Shown one piece after another: positions 16,063 through 24,066 of a DNA stretch of 64,000 nucleotides; the first letter of the stretch is position 1; each line of letters opens with the position of its first letter. Where the stretch lies: the NCBI RefSeq assembly GCF_030296575.1, contig NZ_AP027729.1, forward strand, positions 682,001 through 746,000, read 5' to 3'. The stretch comes from Paraoerskovia sediminicola (GTDB taxonomy: Bacteria; Actinomycetota; Actinomycetes; Actinomycetales; Cellulomonadaceae). Below the pieces are notes generated by a model. It saw only the letters and a program-made list of their open reading frames with translations. It had not been told where the DNA came from and did not search any database. Both the position numbers and the translations under genes were made by a program.

Positions 16063-16908
16063 TCAGACGGAGGAGACCTCGGCGTCCGGGCGACCGAGCA
16101 GCCATCGGACCTCGCGCTCCAGCAGCCGCCGCCGGGCCGGCGTCCGGTAGCTCCCGACATCGTGGCCGAGCGCGTCGTACACGACCCTTCGCCCGTCGCC
16201 GTCGCGGACCCAGACCACCGGATGGTCGACCCCGTCGTGGACCTGCGTGACCAGCACCCGGCTCGCGGGGTCGACGTCCAGATAGGAGTAGCGCTCGTCG
16301 TCCACGACAAGCGGCCCGAGACCCGCGGTCACCGGGTGCTGGGCGTCGCCGGCGCCCGCGGTCGCCGAGTGCTGGCCGCCGCAGGCGCGGCCCGAGCCCG
16401 AGCCCGAGCCCGCACCAGCACCAGCACCAGCACCAGCACCAGCACCAGCACCAGCACCAGCACCACCGACCACGTCGAACGTCGCGACCCCCTGCTCGGG
16501 GTGCATCGAGGTGCCGGGGACCCATCGACCGCCGAGCGCCGTGCGCCACTCGGGCACGTCGTCGAACGAGTTCGCGGCCTGGTGCAGCCCGAGCAGCGGG
16601 ACGCCCGCACGGATCGCGGCGGCGAGCGCCCCTCGGACGCCGGCCCACGCAGGGTCGTCGGCCTGCGACGCCGGGTCGCGCAGACCCGTGTTGACGACGA
16701 GCAGGTCGAGGTCGTCGAGCCGGCCGACCCCGCCCTCGCTGTCGGGGAACGTGGAGCGCACCTCGACGTCGAGCCCGACCTCGGCCAGCACGACCGCGAC
16801 CTCGTGCGACGTCGCGGCGTGGTCGTGCCACGGGTCCTCGTAGCGCCCCCGCCCTGCGAGCACGACGGCCCGCCCGAGCGTCCCGCGGTCGCTCCCAGCA
16901 GCAGTCAT
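16063..16908 (-). CDS. ThuA-like domain protein with a Gly-Ala repeat insert
   Basis: A 281-residue protein of the ThuA family, a class-I-glutamine-amidotransferase-like fold found in trehalose and keto-sugar utilisation operons. Family features are LLVVNTGL, the central GLHQAANSFDDVPEW (near residue 102) and WVRDGDGRRVVYDALGHD near the C-terminus. A run of nine Ala-Gly pairs at about residues 149-166, then Ser-Gly pairs, interrupts the domain and is encoded by a hexanucleotide repeat. It is the last gene of the SDR-FAD-ThuA operon, with its ATG overlapping the stop of the FAD gene by one base. In known systems ThuA proteins act with Gfo/Idh-type enzymes on oxidised sugars; the exact reaction here is unknown. 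Confidence 0.85.
   Translation of the reverse strand: MTAAGSDRGTLGRAVVLAGRGRYEDPWHDHAATSHEVAVVLAEVGLDVEVRSTFPDSEGGVGRLDDLDLLVVNTGLRDPASQADDPAWAGVRGALAAAIRAGVPLLGLHQAANSFDDVPEWRTALGGRWVPGTSMHPEQGVATFDVVGGAGAGAGAGAGAGAGAGAGSGSGSGRACGGQHSATAGAGDAQHPVTAGLGPLVVDDERYSYLDVDPASRVLVTQVHDGVDHPVVWVRDGDGRRVVYDALGHDVGSYRTPARRRLLEREVRWLLGRPDAEVSSV
16412..16465. repeat. Hexanucleotide tandem repeat (GCACCA)9 inside the ThuA-like gene
   Basis: Nine perfect units of GCACCA, preceded by about three degenerate GCCCGA units. On the coding strand it encodes alternating Ala and Gly. Slippage would change the loop length by two residues without breaking the frame. The same nine-copy hexamer recurs at 22372-22425. 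Confidence 0.95.
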
Positions 16909-19055
16909 CAGTACACGTTCCCGTGCTCCCGGAACTCGCGCCACACGTTCTCGAAGAAGTCGTCGTCCTCGGGCAGCGGACGCCGCGGTCGCCACCGGAA
17001 CACCGGCTCGCCCGCCCGGTCCGCGGGGTCCCGGGCGACGACGGGCGCGAACCCGGGTCCGCCGTCCGACACCTCGGGGACGGTCTCGGACGGCGCGACC
17101 CACGCGGTCTCCTGGACCACCTCGTCGAGGTCCCCGCCGTCGAGGCTGAAGCGGAACAGCTCGGGCAGGTCGAGCTCGCGCTCGGCGTCGTCCCCGTGGC
17201 CGACGAGCGGCAGGCCTCCGTCGGGGTCGGTGTAGAGGACGGACCCGCGGGAGCGTCCGCCGTGGGCGACGTAGTCGGCCATCGCCGAGAGGTACACGTA
17301 GGCGCTGGTGAGGATGTCGCGGACGAGGAACGTGCGGTTGACGGAGCGGCGCGAGGAGCCGTCGGCGGCGACGAGCCCGTCGTACGCCTCGAGCCACTCG
17401 TGCACCTGGACCAGGGCCTCGCTGATCGACTCCGACGAGCGCACGGGGCCGGCCTTCGCGCTCATGAGCTCCTGCACCTCGCGCAGCAGGTCACCGGTGT
17501 TGTCGTCGGCCCCCTCGGCGGCGCGCGAGGTCGCCCCCTGCACGAGCGCGACCGCCTCCGCGAGCACCGGCGCGGCGGCGGCAGCGAAGTCCGCGTCGTC
17601 GCCGGCGGTTCCCGTCGGGGCGTCCCCGCGGCGCGCGACGACGAACTGGGCAGCCCGCGTCGCCCCGACCTGCCCGCTGTTGAGCGCTGCGCCGCCCGGC
17701 CGGTAGACGCCGTGCGCGCCGCCGGCCTCGCCGACCGGGAAGAACCCGGCGACGTTCGACTGCCACCACGCGTCGACGAGCAGCCCGCCGTTGTTGTGCT
17801 GGGCGCAGACGTCGACCTCGAGCATCTCCTGCTCCAGGTCGACCTGCGGGTTGCGCTCCAGGTAGAAGCGGTAGGCGGGTTCGTTCATCTTGCGGAGCCG
17901 CTCGATGGGCGTGCCCGAGAGCACGTCGGCGCGCTCCAGGTACTCGTAGGCCTCGGGGCTCAGCGCGCTCGGGTCGAAGTCGGGCCGCACGGGGTTGCTG
18001 CGGTAGTCGAGCCACACGCGGCGCCCGCGCAGCACCGTCTCCCGGTAGACGAGCAGGTCGACGAGCGACGAGCCGTCGCGGGCCTTGCGGATGTCGAAGG
18101 GCCACTGGTAGCCCTTGAGGAACACCATGCTCATCAGGCGGCCGTAGTCCGGGATGCCCTCGGTGAGGAACTCGCGCTCGTCGCCGCCGTCCTGGTCGGT
18201 CGACACGAACCGGGGCACGACCTGCATGTACGTGCCCGAGACGTTCCACTTGGGGCGCACCGACGCGAGCCCGAACTGCCACTCGGTGAGGTTCTTGCCC
18301 TGGACGCCTGCGCGGTAGGCGGCGCCCGACGCGCCCCACTGGCCGTTCGGGAACACGCGGGTGCCGTACATCCCGGCCGGCCCGCCGGTCGCGTAGACGA
18401 TGCTGGTGCAGCGGAACAGGAGGAACGGGCTCACGTCGCCGTCGTACGGGACGTCGGTGCGCAGCACGAGGAGGCCCGCGACCTCGCGGCGACCGTCCTC
18501 GCCAGGGCGCGTGACGACGTCCACCACCCGGCACTCGTCGTAGACGCGGGTGCCGTTGCGCTGCACCTTCTTCTCGAGCTGGGTGACCATGCTCCGCGAC
18601 GTGTAGGGGCCCACCGAGGTCGCGCGCCGGCGGGGGTCGTGGTCGGTCTTGTAGCCGATGAACTCGCCGTACCGGTTCTGCGGGAACGGGACGCCGAGGT
18701 CGACGAGGTGCAGGAACCCTCGCGCCGACAGCGCCGCCTCCGCGAGGGCGTTGTCGCCGTCCATCGCGCCGCCCGAGTAGAGCGTCTCGGCCATCTCGCG
18801 CACGGAGTCGTCGTCGCCGCCCGAGAGCGTGAGCTTGTAGTAGGTCTGCTTGTCGGAGCCTGCGTTGCGGCTCGCGCCGGCGCCGATCTTGTCGGCGACC
18901 ATGACGACGTCCTCGTGGCCCCACTCGACGAGCCGCTCGGCCGCGCAGTACCCGGCCGAGCCGGTCCCGACGACGACGGTCGTGGCCGTGACGACGGGGA
19001 CGTCGTGGCCGCCGATGCGGGCGGTGGTCGGCTCGTGCGTGGTGCTGTCGCTCAT
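16908..19055 (-). CDS. FAD-dependent dehydrogenase, fumarate reductase/succinate dehydrogenase flavoprotein-like
   Basis: A 715-residue flavoprotein. A dinucleotide-binding motif TVVVGTGSAGYCAAERL lies near residues 25-41, followed by an ADP-binding acidic residue and GAGASRNAGSDKQTYYKL in the position of the FAD-contacting segment of the fumarate reductase family. The central cap region is long, and GGAHGVYRPGGAALNSGQVGATRAAQ near residue 440 fits the C-terminal FAD-binding signature. There is no signal peptide and no Fe-S cysteine set, so it is cytosolic. It lies between an SDR gene (119 bp upstream) and a ThuA-like gene, and probably oxidises a sugar or sugar acid; the electron acceptor is unknown. 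Confidence 0.8.
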   Translation of the reverse strand: MSDSTTHEPTTARIGGHDVPVVTATTVVVGTGSAGYCAAERLVEWGHEDVVMVADKIGAGASRNAGSDKQTYYKLTLSGGDDDSVREMAETLYSGGAMDGDNALAEAALSARGFLHLVDLGVPFPQNRYGEFIGYKTDHDPRRRATSVGPYTSRSMVTQLEKKVQRNGTRVYDECRVVDVVTRPGEDGRREVAGLLVLRTDVPYDGDVSPFLLFRCTSIVYATGGPAGMYGTRVFPNGQWGASGAAYRAGVQGKNLTEWQFGLASVRPKWNVSGTYMQVVPRFVSTDQDGGDEREFLTEGIPDYGRLMSMVFLKGYQWPFDIRKARDGSSLVDLLVYRETVLRGRRVWLDYRSNPVRPDFDPSALSPEAYEYLERADVLSGTPIERLRKMNEPAYRFYLERNPQVDLEQEMLEVDVCAQHNNGGLLVDAWWQSNVAGFFPVGEAGGAHGVYRPGGAALNSGQVGATRAAQFVVARRGDAPTGTAGDDADFAAAAAPVLAEAVALVQGATSRAAEGADDNTGDLLREVQELMSAKAGPVRSSESISEALVQVHEWLEAYDGLVAADGSSRRSVNRTFLVRDILTSAYVYLSAMADYVAHGGRSRGSVLYTDPDGGLPLVGHGDDAERELDLPELFRFSLDGGDLDEVVQETAWVAPSETVPEVSDGGPGFAPVVARDPADRAGEPVFRWRPRRPLPEDDDFFENVWREFREHGNVY

Positions 19056-19174
19056 GAGGTGCGCCTTCGGTTCGGGGTGCGGCTGGGTGCGGGTGTCGGA
19101 CGGCGGTGCGAGGGCGGGCAGGTCCGTTCGCCGATCGACGGCGTCGGGTCGTGCCCGCGCGGCCTGCTCGCTGC

Positions 19175-19969
19175 TCAGAGCCGCGGGATGTGCATGCCGC
19201 CGTCGACGTGGAAGACCTCGCCCGTCGAGTACGGCGTCTGCCCGGCGGCGAGCGTCGAGACCGCCCCGGCGACGTCCGCCGGCCGACCCCAGCGGGCGAT
19301 CGGCGCCATGCCGCCGGCGAACATGTCGTCGTACTTCTGCTGGACGCCCGAGGTCATGTCGGTCGCGATGACGCCGGGGCGCACCTCGTAGACGACGATC
19401 CCCTCGGGCGCGAGACGCACGGCGAACAGCTGCGTGGCCATGCCGACGCCCGCCTTGGAGACGCAGTACTCGCCACGGTTCGTCGAGACGGACGTCGCAG
19501 AGATGGACGAGACGTTGACGACCGTGGCCACGGGGCCGTCGGGCGGCTCGGGCAGCGCGTCCAGGTCGCCGCGCAGCGCGATGACGCGGTTGGCGAACGT
19601 CTGGGTGAGGAAGTACGGGCCGCGCAGGTTGATGCCGAGCACGCGGTCGAACGACTCGGGGTCGGCCTCGAGCAGGTCGGCGCGCGTGCTCGGGGCGACG
19701 CCGGCGTTGTTGACGAGCAGGTCGAGCCGCCCCCACGCGCCGACGGCGTCGTCGACGTAGCGGGCGTGGTCGTCGAGGTCGGCGACGGAGCCGCGCACGT
19801 ACCGCACGAGGGACGAGTCGCCGGCGAGCGACCGTAGCTCGTCGAGCACCTCGGTCGGCTCCTCGCGGGTGGCGAGGATCGAGACGGCGTAGCCGTCCGC
19901 GAGCAGACGACGGCTGATGCCGAGGCCGATGCCCCGGTTCCCTCCGGTGACCAGTGCGACGCGGGGCAT
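19175..19969 (-). CDS. Short-chain dehydrogenase/reductase
   Basis: A 264-residue classical SDR. The cofactor motif TGGNRGIGLG is at residues 8-17, NNAGV near residue 88, and the catalytic YCVSK near 160, with Ser in the preceding NVSSIS. The C-terminal DGGMHIPRL is typical of 3-oxoacyl-ACP-reductase-like members. It leads the operon SDR-FAD dehydrogenase-ThuA. The LacI-type operator at 20089-20102 lies 120 bp upstream. Likely acts on a sugar-derived alcohol or ketone together with its operon partners. Confidence 0.88.
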   Translation of the reverse strand: MPRVALVTGGNRGIGLGISRRLLADGYAVSILATREEPTEVLDELRSLAGDSSLVRYVRGSVADLDDHARYVDDAVGAWGRLDLLVNNAGVAPSTRADLLEADPESFDRVLGINLRGPYFLTQTFANRVIALRGDLDALPEPPDGPVATVVNVSSISATSVSTNRGEYCVSKAGVGMATQLFAVRLAPEGIVVYEVRPGVIATDMTSGVQQKYDDMFAGGMAPIARWGRPADVAGAVSTLAAGQTPYSTGEVFHVDGGMHIPRL

Positions 19970-20088
19970 GGGGTTCCTCTCGGTTCTTCTGCTGGCTTCG
20001 TCCGGTCGAGGGCGAACGGTGCGCAGGGGCCCGAGGGCAGGGCACCGATGCTCTCGTCGGCCGATCGTCGCACGCGACGCACGGAGTT

Positions 20089-20102
20089 GGCAAGCGCTTT
20101 CC
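20089..20102. promoter_or_regulatory. LacI-type operator GGCAAGCGCTTTCC
   Basis: The best-conserved copy of the 14-bp operator. It lies between the divergent SDR gene (start 19969) and the GntR gene (start 20219), about 118 bp from each. On the minus strand it overlaps TTGCCA, just as in the lyase promoter, so control of the SDR operon is more likely; a weak -10 (GACGAT) lies 18 bases further on. Confidence 0.6.
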
Positions 20103-20218
20103 CGTAGATGCGCACGCCGCGGCGACCGGCCTGCCGGCGACGCGCCGCGTGAGCGGCCACCCCTCGCACCACGCCCACGACGCCCGGCGCCGGACACCCG
20201 GCTCACTAGGATGTCCGG

Positions 20219-20967
20219 GTGACCGTCACCCCGACCGAGCCGCCGCAGCGATCGCTGCGCGACCACGCGTACACGACGCTGCGCGACAGGATCATCGGGC
20301 TCGACCTCGCCCCCGGCGAGCGCCTCGTCGAGCGCGACCTCGCCGCCGAGATCGGAGTCTCCCGCGTGCCGCTGCGCGAGGCCCTGCGCATGCTCGAGAA
20401 CGAAGGCCTGGTCGTGGTGGTGCCACGCCAGGGGCGCTGGTCGCGCCGTTCACGCGGGACGACGTCGTCCACCTGTTCGAGGTCCGCGAGAGCGTCGAGG
20501 TCCTCGCCACCCGGCTGGCCGCGCTGCGTCGCACCGAGGCCGACCTGGCAGAGATGGCTGCGCTCGTGGACGAGGCCAGGGCCGCGCTCGACGCGCACGA
20601 CGACGCCCGGACCGCCGCGGCGAACGCCGCCTTCCACACGGCGATCCTGCGCACCTGCGGCAACCCTCTGCTCCAGTCGATGATGGCGCCGCTCGAGTCC
20701 CGGGTCCGTTGGCTGTTCCACCTGACGAAGCGCCGGGACACGCGCGAGCAGTGCGAGGAGCACGCCGAGATGCTCGCGGCGATCGCCGCGCAAGATCTCG
20801 AGCTGGCGAGCGACCTCGCGTTCCGGCACGTCGCCTCGGGCCGCGAGCCGACCCTCGCGCTCGCCGCGACCTGGGCCTCCGACCCGGTCGACCCGATCGA
20901 GCTCACGCGCAGCCGCAACCGGAGCCAGCGGGACGCGGGAGCCGGTCGCGCGACGCGCACCGCCTGA
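20219..20967 (+). pseudogene. GntR-family regulator, FadR/FCD type, frame broken (probable assembly error)
   Basis: When the frame is restored this is a regulator of about 249 residues. The N-terminal winged helix covers residues 10-70 (LRDRIIGLDLAPGERLVERD, then SRVPLREALRMLENEGLV), and the C-terminal FCD ligand-binding domain starts at FEVRESVEVLATRLAALR. The break falls at a run of four G (20431-20434); a fifth G restores RQGALVAPFTRDDV. The gene lies 230 bp upstream of the BMP-type transporter operon. A perfect palindrome with core TGGTATACCA at 21155-21176, the form bound by FCD-type GntR proteins, lies in between. It probably controls that operon in response to an organic acid or nucleoside-derived ligand. 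Confidence 0.85.
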
Positions 20968-21154
20968 CCCTCGCGAGGACGCCCGGCCCGAGCTGAGCTC
21001 GCGGCCCGCTCGCACCTCCGGTCGCACGCCCGAGCCGGCCCGGGTCGCGGCCGATCGCGAGCATCGCTCCAGCCGCCCCTCCGGCCGCCCGCACCGGGTC
21101 ATGCATCATTTACGGCCAGTTCACACGACGAAAACAAACGGCGAGCAGACTCCT

Positions 21155-21176
21155 CGTTAGTGGTATACCACTAACG
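21155..21176. promoter_or_regulatory. Perfect 22-bp palindrome, GntR (FCD) operator
   Basis: A perfect palindrome centred on TGGTATACCA, flanked by CGTTAG and CTAACG. The TGGT-N2-ACCA core is the form recognised by FadR/FCD GntR proteins. It lies 20 bp upstream of the lipoprotein ATG at 21197 and downstream of the GntR gene, so repression of the transporter operon is the natural reading. Confidence 0.75.
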
Positions 21177-21196
21177 CCAGCTACCGAGGAGTCCCG

Positions 21197-22267
21197 ATGC
21201 GCCCCATCAGCACCGCTCGCCCCACTGCCGCCAGCCGCTCGAACCGCGCCGCCCGCCGCGCCGCCACCGGCCTCGCCGCGGTCGCGACCGTCGGCCTGCT
21301 CGCCGCCTGCGGCACCACGGCCGACGCCGCCGAGTCCGGAGACTCGAACGACACCGACACCGCCGCGGCGGAGTCGACCGACCCGTTGGTCGTCGGCGTG
21401 TTCCTGCCCGGCTCGATCTCGGACACCGGGTTCATGCAGTCCGCCCACCTCGGCGTCGAGCGCGCCCAGGAGACCCACGGCGACGCCATCGACGTGACCT
21501 ACGTCGAGGAGGTCGCGGCGTCCGACTACGAGCAGGTGCTCGTGCGCTTCGCGAGCGAGTCCGACCTCGTGATCAGCGTCGGCGGGCAGACCGACGCCGA
21601 CGTCCGGGCCGTCGCCCCGCAGTTCCCCGACGTCACGTTCGTCGAGATCGGCGGCCCCTCGGACGCCGAGCCTCTCGACAACCTGGCCTACTACGACCCC
21701 GAGCAGGCCGAGGCCGAGTATCTCTCCGGTGCGGTCGCCGCCCTGTCCTCCGAGTCGGGCTCGATCGGGTTCATCGGCGGCGTCGAGCTGCCGGCGATCG
21801 TCAACGCGTCGGGTGCGTTCGCCAACGGGGCCGAGGCCGCCGTGCCGGGCACCGAGGTCGTCACCGCGCAGTTCCTGGGCGACTTCAACGACCCCGCCAA
21901 GGCGAAGCAGGCCGCCGCCGCCAACTTCTCGGTCGGCGTCGACGTCATCGGCCAGATCGTCAACCTCGGCAAGACCGGGATCGAGCAGGCCGCCCAGGAC
22001 GCGGACGCGTCGATGATCGGCGGACCGATCCCGGGCGAGTGCGCCGACCCCTACGTCGGGTTCGTCCGCACCGACATCGGCACCGAGGTCGAGTACGCGA
22101 TCGACAGCGTCCTCGACGGCTCCTGGGAGGCCGCGCAGGTCCCGTTCGGGCTGACGACGGACCGCGAGGGCACCGAGTTCGTGCTCTGCACGGACGACGC
22201 CGAGACCGCCGCCTCGCTCGCCGAGATCGAGGAGTCCGTCGCCTCGGGCTCCGTCGAGCCGTACTGA
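21197..22267 (+). CDS. BMP-family substrate-binding lipoprotein of an ABC importer
   Basis: A 356-residue lipoprotein of the BMP/PnrA (basic membrane protein) family, which mostly bind purine nucleosides. The signal peptide ends in the lipobox LLAAC (Cys near residue 38). The mature part begins with a Ser/Asp/Thr-rich linker and then the typical VVGVFLPGSISDTGFMQSA and SVGGQTDADVRAVA. It is the first gene of a five-gene operon with an RbsA-type ATPase, two permeases, an ornithine cyclodeaminase-like enzyme and a deaminase. A strong Shine-Dalgarno sequence (GAGGAG) precedes the ATG. The exact ligand is unknown. Confidence 0.88.
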   Translation: MRPISTARPTAASRSNRAARRAATGLAAVATVGLLAACGTTADAAESGDSNDTDTAAAESTDPLVVGVFLPGSISDTGFMQSAHLGVERAQETHGDAIDVTYVEEVAASDYEQVLVRFASESDLVISVGGQTDADVRAVAPQFPDVTFVEIGGPSDAEPLDNLAYYDPEQAEAEYLSGAVAALSSESGSIGFIGGVELPAIVNASGAFANGAEAAVPGTEVVTAQFLGDFNDPAKAKQAAAANFSVGVDVIGQIVNLGKTGIEQAAQDADASMIGGPIPGECADPYVGFVRTDIGTEVEYAIDSVLDGSWEAAQVPFGLTTDREGTEFVLCTDDAETAASLAEIEESVASGSVEPY

Positions 22268-22307
22268 CCGGCACGGTCCACCGGAACCGGCCCCGGCACC
22301 ACCGGGA

Positions 22308-22341
22308 GGGGCGGACGACGGCCCGCACCGCCGTCCGCCCC
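22308..22341 (+). terminator. Intercistronic hairpin after the binding-protein gene
   Basis: A 10-bp perfect stem (22308-22317 with 22332-22341) lies between the lipoprotein stop and the ATPase start. Hairpins at this position often protect or partly terminate the transcript, giving more binding protein than membrane subunits. Equivalent hairpins occur at 30219 and 47818. Confidence 0.55.
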
Positions 22342-22371
22342 TCGCCGACCGGATCACGCGCCGTACCGCAA

Positions 22372-22425
22372 GCACCAGCACCAGCACCAGCACCAGCACC
22401 AGCACCAGCACCAGCACCAGCACCA
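22372..22425. repeat. Hexanucleotide tandem repeat (GCACCA)9 just upstream of the ATPase gene
   Basis: Nine perfect units, the same hexamer and the same copy number as at 16412-16465. It ends 5 bases before the Shine-Dalgarno AGGAG of the ATPase gene (ATG 22441). Changes in copy number would alter the distance between the hairpin at 22308-22341 and the ribosome binding site by multiples of six. The stretch is also open in the ATPase frame, encoding Ala-Pro pairs. Confidence 0.95.
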
Positions 22426-22440
22426 GCACAGGAGATCCCG

Positions 22441-24066
22441 ATGACCGCACCGCCAGCAACCGCGCCAGCGGTGGCCCCTGCGCTCCGGCTGAGCGGGGTG
22501 TCCCGGACCTTCGGGGCGACCGTGGCCCTCGACGCCGTCGACCTCGAGGTCAGTCCCGGAGAGGTCCACTGCGTGCTGGGCGAGAACGGCGCGGGCAAGT
22601 CGACGCTGTGCAACATCGTCTTCGGCTCGCTGCGCCCCTCGTCGGGGTCGGTCGAGCGTGACGGCGAGCCGTTCACGCCGTCGAACCCCGCCGACGCCAT
22701 CGCGTCGGGCGTCACGATGGTCCACCAGCACTTCAGCCTGCTGCCGAACCTGACGGTGCGCGAGAACCTCCTGCTGGGTCGTGGCGGGGTGCGGCTCGAC
22801 CGGGCGGGGCTGGCTCGTCGGCTCGCGGAGCTCGAGGAGGCCTACGGCCTCGCCGTCGACCCGGACGCAACCACGGGCGCGCTGTCCGTGGGGGCGCGCC
22901 AGCAGGTCGAGATCGTCAAGGCGCTCCTCCCCCGACCCGACCTGATCCTGTTCGACGAGCCGACCGGGGTGCTCGGACCCGCGGAGATCGCGGGGTTCCT
23001 GAGCACCGTCCGTCGGATCGCGGACGCGGGGACGGCCGTCGTCCTCATCACGCACAAGCTCGCTGAGGTCACGCAGGTCGGCGACCGTGCGACCGTCCTG
23101 CGTGGCGGTCGGGTCGTCGGCGGCGGCCCGCTCTCCGAGCTCACGTCCGACGACCTGGTGACGCTGATGATCGGGCGCGAGGTCGGCGGCCTCGACTCCG
23201 TGCTCGCCGCGAGCCTCGGGCTCACGTCGCCGGAGCCTGTGGGCTCTCCGGCCGCCACGACCGGCGCAGCCGCAGAGGCCCCGGAGCCGGCAGGGAGCCC
23301 GGTTCCCGCGGCCGGACCCGCCGTGCTCGAGGTGCGTGACCTCGTGGTCGACGCCACCGACGGCGCCCGCACCGTCGACCACCTCGACCTCGCCGTCCCC
23401 GGCGGGTCGATCGTCGGGATCGCCGGCGTCGAGGGCAACGGCCAGAGCGAGCTCGTCTCGGTCCTCTCGGGCGCGCTGACCGCGAGCGCCGGCACCGTGA
23501 CCCTCGACGGCACCGACGTGACGGCGGCCGGGCCGGGCCCGCGGGCGGCGCTCGGGCTCGGCGTGATCCCGGAGGACCGGCACCACGACGCGATCGTGGG
23601 CGAGCTCACGGTCGCGCAGAACCTGCTGCTCGGGCGGCTCGACGAGCTGCGGCGCTTCGGGATGCTCGATCGGCGGGCGATGCGCCGCCGGGCCGAGGAC
23701 CTCGTCGCCCGCTACGACGTGCGCACCGCGGGCACGGACGCCCCGATCTCATCGCTCTCGGGCGGGAACCAGCAGAAGGCGGTGCTCGCTCGCGAGCTGA
23801 GCCTCGACCCGCTGCGGTGCGTCGTCGCGGCGCACCCGACGCGCGGCCTCGACCTGGGTGCCGTCGACGGCGTGGTGCGGCGGTTGCGCGAGGCCGCGGC
23901 GTCGGGCGTCGCGGTGCTGGTCGTCTCGAGCGAGCTGTCCGAGCTGCTCGCGCTCTGCGACGTCGTGCACGTCGCCTACCGGGGCCGGCTCCTCGGCCCC
24001 GTCCCCACGGACGACCCCACGGCGCGCGACCAGGTCGCACGCCTCATGACGGGAGCAGTCGCATGA
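22441..24066 (+). CDS. ABC importer ATPase, duplicated (RbsA/YufO type)
   Basis: A 541-residue ATPase with two nucleotide-binding domains. The first has Walker A GENGAGKS (near residue 47), signature LSVGARQQ and Walker B LILFDEPTG. The second has the degenerate loop GVEGNGQSE, signature LSGGNQQ and Walker B VVAAHPTRGLD, in which His replaces the usual Glu; this is typical of the family's inactive second site. A Pro/Ala/Gly-rich linker joins the halves. It powers nucleoside-type import with the two permeases downstream. The ATG at 22441 has an AGGAG site 7 bases upstream, and the stop overlaps the next start by ATGA. Confidence 0.92.
   Translation: MTAPPATAPAVAPALRLSGVSRTFGATVALDAVDLEVSPGEVHCVLGENGAGKSTLCNIVFGSLRPSSGSVERDGEPFTPSNPADAIASGVTMVHQHFSLLPNLTVRENLLLGRGGVRLDRAGLARRLAELEEAYGLAVDPDATTGALSVGARQQVEIVKALLPRPDLILFDEPTGVLGPAEIAGFLSTVRRIADAGTAVVLITHKLAEVTQVGDRATVLRGGRVVGGGPLSELTSDDLVTLMIGREVGGLDSVLAASLGLTSPEPVGSPAATTGAAAEAPEPAGSPVPAAGPAVLEVRDLVVDATDGARTVDHLDLAVPGGSIVGIAGVEGNGQSELVSVLSGALTASAGTVTLDGTDVTAAGPGPRAALGLGVIPEDRHHDAIVGELTVAQNLLLGRLDELRRFGMLDRRAMRRRAEDLVARYDVRTAGTDAPISSLSGGNQQKAVLARELSLDPLRCVVAAHPTRGLDLGAVDGVVRRLREAAASGVAVLVVSSELSELLALCDVVHVAYRGRLLGPVPTDDPTARDQVARLMTGAVA

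Noticed and set aside
16412..16465. A CRISPR array or repeat-based RNA at the hexamer repeats
   Set aside because: The units are six bases long with no spacers, and one copy lies within a coding frame.
22039..22440. A longer ATPase starting upstream, with an Ala-Pro repeat N-terminus
   Set aside because: It would overlap the lipoprotein gene and cross the hairpin, while the ATG at 22441 has a strong Shine-Dalgarno sequence and the family N-terminus follows it.
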